From Rostrohypoxylon terebratum (Eukaryota > Ascomycota > Sordariomycetes > Xylariales > Hypoxylaceae): a stretch of DNA of 64,000 bases. Position 1 is the stretch's first letter. Each line of letters begins with the position of its first letter. The stretch covers positions 124,001-188,000 of the forward strand of contig MU385857.1 in NCBI GenBank assembly GCA_022497145.1, written 5' to 3'. A model generated the notes under the pieces. It was not told the origin of the DNA, did not search any database, and worked only from the letters and a program-made list of their open reading frames with translations. Positions 59,651-64,000 of this stretch are shown here, in pieces. Made by a program: the position numbers and the translations under genes.

Positions 59651-60079
59651 ATGCAGCTCTTCATGGTCATAGCCTTCATCACGGCGGCTCTAGCCGCCAA
59701 CGAGACCGACGTAACCGGAAACTACACCGGCGTGTCCGGGAACTCCACTGGTGTCTCCGGGAATTTCACAGGGTTGTCTGGAAACTACACCGGTATTTAC
59801 GACGACGAAGGTGAGGATGAGGGAGAGGGCGGGGAGTCCGAGGAGCCCGAGCCCGAGGGAGAGGTTCCCATAGAGGAGTGTCCTTGCTCGCCCCCCGAAT
59901 ACGCCTGCAAGTCTGATTTCTCGGGCTGGCTCGTCTGCGATATTGACGGGTGGTACGTTGTAAGTGAAATCTGTTGCGTGATCACCTTTTCTCTTACTGA
60001 CTATCTGTAGGATGGCGGCGATTGTGGTCCTGATGCTTGGTGCGAGTACATCAACGACCTACCGTACTGCCTCAGCTAG
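59651..60079 (+). CDS. Small secreted protein with N-glycosylation heptads and Cys-rich tail
   Basis: 125-residue predicted extracellular protein. Two exons, 59651-59959 and 60011-60079, are joined in phase across a 51-nt GTAAGT...TAG intron. Residues 1-16 are a signal peptide (MQLFMVIAFITAALAA). Five consecutive seven-residue units follow (residues 17-51), each opening with an N-x-T sequon, the central ones reading NxTGVSG. Then come an acidic linker of Asp/Glu/Gly/Pro (about 53-75) and a compact domain with seven cysteines (ECPC, YACKSD, LVCDIDG, GDCGPDAWCEY, PYCLS). No enzyme family is recognised. Small size, secretion, cysteines and a TATA promoter resemble fungal effector-like or surface proteins, but that role is inference only. 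Confidence 0.8.
59699..59803 (+). repeat. Five 21-bp coding repeats (NxTGxSG)
   Basis: Five tandem 21-bp units encode N-x-T sequons spaced exactly seven residues apart, directly after the signal peptide. The asparagine, threonine and glycine positions are kept while other bases vary. Confidence 0.85.
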
Positions 60080-60455
60080 AGCCTGCAAAAAAGGCTATCC
60101 CACGACTAGGCGGCATGAAATGTTGAAAGACGCAGTCAGACTCTGACTCTGATATGTGATATACTGAAGTCATTTGTGTTTAAGGGAATAAGTAAAAAAG
60201 GTATAATAGGAGCCAAATAGTTACCCACATCGTCATTCCTTTAAGTTGGTCGAGATATAGGAGTTCGTGCAAAATGCCGAAATGCCGCACATGCCATTCT
60301 CAATATTACCAGGACCATGATATGTGGTGACCATAATTGGGAAGTTGAATGTTTTATTAAAATTAGTCGCCTAATATCATGCTAGTATACGAAATACTAG
60401 CGTTGAAGTAATGGGTATGTGGGATCTGGCGCGGATGACATATGCGCCCTCGAAC
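60080..60455. other. Convergent 3' flank
   Basis: About 375 bp between the secreted-protein gene and EED. AT-rich; no gene seen. Confidence 0.6.
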
Positions 60456-62519
60456 TTATACAGGCTCAGTGCTCCCTTCAGCTAGAGGAGTCTTAGCTAG
60501 TTTCTTCTCCTTGTCATCTGTGCGATCCTTCTTGTACCATCGCTGCAGGATTCCAGCGAGATTCTTGCTGCCTACTACGACGCACCACTCGCCACTAGCG
60601 CTCCAAGCTACTTGCCGTCCGACGAAATCCTTAGCAGAAATACCGCTCTGCGCGTGTGCTCGTATAGGCTCGTCCACACGTGTCATATCATATTTCAACT
60701 CCCAGTGTTCTAACGACTCTTGGGGGTAGTTGGTATTAGTATCCACTTGCGTTTCGACATCGACGCTGCCGGTGCGCCCCGATACGACTGACTCCCTATC
60801 GCTAGCCGCATCCTTGAGCTTACTGATAGCATCACCTTTATGTCTATGCTGGCCTGAAGTAAGCCAGCCCGGACGATAAATTGGTTGGGCCTTATCACGG
60901 TCCGGATCTCGGACTTCGCTAATGAATTTGTGATAGTCTCCCAGACGCGCGAGATCCCAGAAGAAGATCGTTGCCTTCGCGTTGCCAAATGCCAATACTG
61001 GGTGCTTATCCTTGTCATGAAACAGCTTAAAGCGGAGGTAGAACTGGTGACCGCAATTCGGCGTCCAGAACTCTAGTAGACGAGTATACTGGGGCGGACA
61101 TGCCGATGCTGTCGCCGGGGCGAATGCAGAACGAGTTAGACGTTCTGTATCACTCGTTGTGGGTGCCTCAGACATCTCGGGCGGGAGATCGTGGGACGAG
61201 AATCCCTCGATTCGCCATAGAACTATGATATCTTCGTGACAAGCCCGTGAAAGAATGAGATCGCCAAAGAAAGCTACACTATAATAGGGCTAGTGTTAAC
61301 AATGTGCTCTACTGCTATATGATTCAGGGTGTCGATTTACCAGTCTACTATCCCACTATGCACCTCAGATGTAAAAAAATGGGGATAATGAATTACGATA
61401 GGTGTTGGGGGGTTTTTGCCGTTTGATTTTGGGGGCAAATTTGGAAGTGTCCACTGTTAAATGTCAATAAGGCGTGGATAGAACGAATTGGGAGGAAATT
61501 GACGTCTTACCAGGCAGATTACGTTGTCGTGACCAGCAGACAAAATGTATCGGCCACTATTGTGGTATGCCTTCGATTTATGAGTCAAAGTTAATAGACT
61601 CACAAAGGCAATTGGGAACACTTACGACGGTCAACAACCCTGACGAATGACCTTCTCCGGCAAGGAGACAAACACATGGCTGTTGGGAATGGGCCGGGTC
61701 GAGACTCCATATCCGAACGGTGGTATCTTCTGATGCAGATGCGATTAAAAGGAAGTTGGTAGGGCACGTAGCAAGATCATTAATTTCCTCCAAAAATTGT
61801 CAGCTTGGATTTCTCGGATAGTCAGTCAGTCCACTGCCAAAACTCACTCCTCCGTGACCTATAAGGACCTGTATCACATGTTAGCCATGGTATTCAAAGT
61901 TTAATATCGACAACTGACCGACCTTTACTAGCTTTCCTTGAACAACATCGTAGACCTTGATTTTAGCGTCCTTTCCAGCTACACATAGATAGGGAACTTC
62001 GGTCTCGGGATCTTTAGTCCAAGTGCAGCTGCAATTCAAAGCGTCTTTCTACAAGACCATGAGTGAAGGCAAAACGAATGCAGGTGGTGTGGCAAACTCA
62101 CGTCGTCATCCCTGAAAAGCTGAACAAGCTCGTAAGGGGGGTTGATCTTAGTGGAAAGGCGATAAATGACAACATGCTTTTTGCTCACGGCGGCAAAGAC
62201 CGAATCGTGTGTGACGTCTGAGTAGGGGTAGAATTTTACATCGAAGAATTCTAGCGGCAAAGGTTAGAAAATAATGTCATTTGGCAACGCGGCAATGCGT
62301 TACGAGATAGTCTCACCGGTATCTTGGTCATCGGGTGCTAAGTTTTGGTAATCGTCCTGAGAAGCAGTGATCGGTCAATACACAATATTCAATATTCAAT
62401 ATTCCGAACATTCCGAGCCATTGGAAAAAACATGTTCGCTTAGTTAGCCTCACCTCAAAGACGATTGAGGCTTTCAAGCGCGGGAGATCCCACTCATCAC
62501 TGCTGATCACGGATGGCAT
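60456..62519 (-). CDS. EED: Polycomb EED-like WD40 protein (PRC2 subunit)
   Basis: WD40 scaffold of Polycomb repressive complex 2, which with the EZH2-type methylase and SUZ12 deposits H3K27 methylation. Nine exons: 62519-62454, 62356-62317, 62250-62102, 62048-61923, 61868-61848 (21 nt), 61787-61626, 61570-61511, 61453-61341 and 61278-60456, giving 519 residues with every phase matching. EED-type blades in order: EFFDVKFYPYSDVTHDSVFA, CSCTWTKDPETEVPYLCVAG, VLIGHGGEINDLATCPTNFL, SASEDTTVRIWSL, YHNSGRYILSAGHDNVICLW, FFTSEVHSGIVDCVAFFGDL and HQFYLRFKLFHDKDKHPVLA. An insertion of about 90 residues precedes the last blade (VAWSASGEWCVVVG). The tail is Lys/Glu-rich. Its presence implies a species with H3K27me3-based facultative heterochromatin. 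Confidence 0.92.
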
Positions 62520-64000
62520 CTCGAGAGTGTGTGTCTTGCATAATTCCCTTTCAGCCCCCTAAATGACCTAAAGGACCTATTCTGCTAGTTGACAGGCTCG
62601 GTCTTGATGGCGGGGCAAGGAATCGGGTGCAAGGATCGCAAGGATCACTAGTTAACTAGTGTAGCGACAATGCGAAGTTGCGACAGACAGGACGGATAGG
62701 ACGGACAAACCGGACAAACCGCTGAATATCGGCTATGTCCTGTAGGACCTAGGTACAATACAATACTGCCGCTATTCTGGTAGTGCTGGTATTAACCTGT
62801 TATTGCTGGTTTCTAGTTAGGGCATTCAGGGGCTTCAGAGCTTCAGGGCTGTTGGTGTTCAGGTGTTGGTCCCAAGTTCCCTAAGCCTAGGCACAATCAG
62901 GTAGTGATGTGTGCTTGTACAGGCGTGTGCTACGACTAGTTCCGTGAGGCTGCAATGGTGCTAGTATTATTAGTGGGTGATTTTCTGGGCGTCGAATTTC
63001 TAGTGGTCAATTCCAAATACAACTAGGTAGGTATGTAGTTTCGGAAACTTGATTTGGTTGATTTGATTGATGAGACTATTCGGGCTGTTCGGGTACTGAC
63101 CGACCAAGCCGACCGACGATGCATGTGTTCAGTAATCAAATAATTAGTAAATCCGCTGCTCCAAGGGTGCTGAAAAGGACTCCAGCTGCCCAGCTGCCCC
63201 AGATTTAAGTGGGACCGTACGCCGCAATCAAGCCGCACGCTAATGAGTTCCTTGTACAAGGTTGTGGCTGGAGCTATCATATTTTATCAATTTACATACC
63301 TAGGTAATATTCTACATACGTATGTACATAGGTACATAGTAGTACCACACAAAGTACCGATGAAGCTTTCACGATCCAAAGCATCATGCAGGTATTATAA
63401 ACCGCGCTACTTACCTACAAGTACCGAACCAAAGATAGTGGACATACAGAACAACTAAACACTTTAGAAAACGGCTTTCTTTATTATTCTACATACCACA
63501 GTAGTATATATCCTCATGGAAACGAAACAACTGGGAAAAGATGGCTAAATGGAGATCCATACTCGCTATCGTACCCAGGTACTCAAGCTGCCAAGCAAAA
63601 TATGTTGCTGCATGGTTACATCCAAATGGATAACGGGTTTTATTGCATGGAGCCCATAGGCTGCTTACAATTTCGATGGTAAGCAAGCCCGCACAGACAT
63701 ACAGCATCCACTACACAGCAAAAAAAAAAAAAAAAAAAAAAGGAAAACTAAAATACCTAGCTAGGTTTAGAAGCCCTTCGAGAAATTGCTGGAGACTGGA
63801 GACTGGAGTACCTAGCTGAAAGATCCATTCACCATTCTTATTTACGGCCGTTTAAACTTGCTAACGTATAATGGGGTGTTCATGTATTATTCATGTAATA
63901 GGCCTCAAGTTGCCATTTTTTGACTGCGCATACGTAGGTATTCAATGTTCCTAACTCTCGAGGTATTTGTCATGTATTTTCATGTATCTGTCTCCAAACC
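62520..64000. other. Intergenic DNA at right edge
   Basis: EED promoter side followed by AT-rich DNA with TACCTA/TAGGTA words (63020-63035, 63295-63340) and a long A run. The open frames here are short and lack family features. No gene supported. Confidence 0.55.
63720..63741. repeat. Poly-A run (about 22 A)
   Basis: Uninterrupted A homopolymer, the longest in the window. No retroelement-like sequence or target-site duplication was recognised beside it. Confidence 0.8.

Noticed and set aside
63720..63741. Poly-A run as the tail of a retroposon
   Set aside because: No element body, target-site duplication or coding remnant was seen next to it.

Overview
The window is nuclear DNA of a filamentous ascomycete (Pezizomycotina, most likely Sordariomycetes). 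Genes are split by short GT-AG introns with CTAAC-type branch sites, intergenic DNA is long and rich in TACCTA/TAGGTA words, and the proteins are fungal: Zn2Cys6 and APSES regulators, a GPI-anchored GH76 mannosidase, fungal-type Fis1 and Spc24, and a PRC2 EED subunit, which Aspergillus and yeasts lack. No CRISPR array, intact transposon, rRNA gene or biosynthetic cluster was seen. The species cannot be named from sequence alone.

Layout. 0.9-3.8 kb (-): fungal transcription factor whose zinc cluster breaks off after two of six cysteines. 3.8-9.9 kb: gene-poor tract with weak relics of coding sequence. 9.9-14 kb: a 62-residue protein, a GC-rich His-tract protein, and a RING-H2 E3 ligase of the RNF115/126 type (-). 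15.8-18 kb: FIS1 (-) and SPC24 (+), divergent from one promoter. 18.2-21.6 kb: a two-helix membrane protein (-) and a TatD/Scn1-like hydrolase (+), with a possible small Cys-rich exon behind it. 23.5-34.8 kb (+): SSXT/SS18-like SWI/SNF subunit, Gyp5-type TBC RabGAP, reticulon. 36-41.3 kb (-): DNA topoisomerase II. 45.1-46.9 kb (+): APSES/KilA-N factor. 47.4-50.4 kb (-): CNS1 co-chaperone and HIS5. 51.3-52.9 kb (+): Cys-rich F-box protein. 53.4-55 kb (-): GH76 mannosidase. 57.6 kb: an intron-bearing tRNA. 59.6-60.1 kb (+): small secreted sequon-repeat protein. 60.5-62.5 kb (-): nine-exon EED. The final 1.5 kb is non-coding.

Most genes are conserved housekeeping functions (chromatin, chromosome segregation, organelle shape, trafficking, proteostasis, histidine synthesis) and do not form a cluster. 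Exon models were joined by hand from splice signals, phase and protein continuity; every multi-exon model below closes in frame. The most unusual items are the broken zinc cluster, an EED whose methyl-lysine cage may be altered, a secreted protein with five exact N-glycosylation heptads, an intron-bearing tRNA of uncertain identity, and very short exons in FIS1, EED and the GH76 gene. Matching regulatory words sit upstream of HIS5, TOP2 and CNS1. I found no convincing new multi-gene system.
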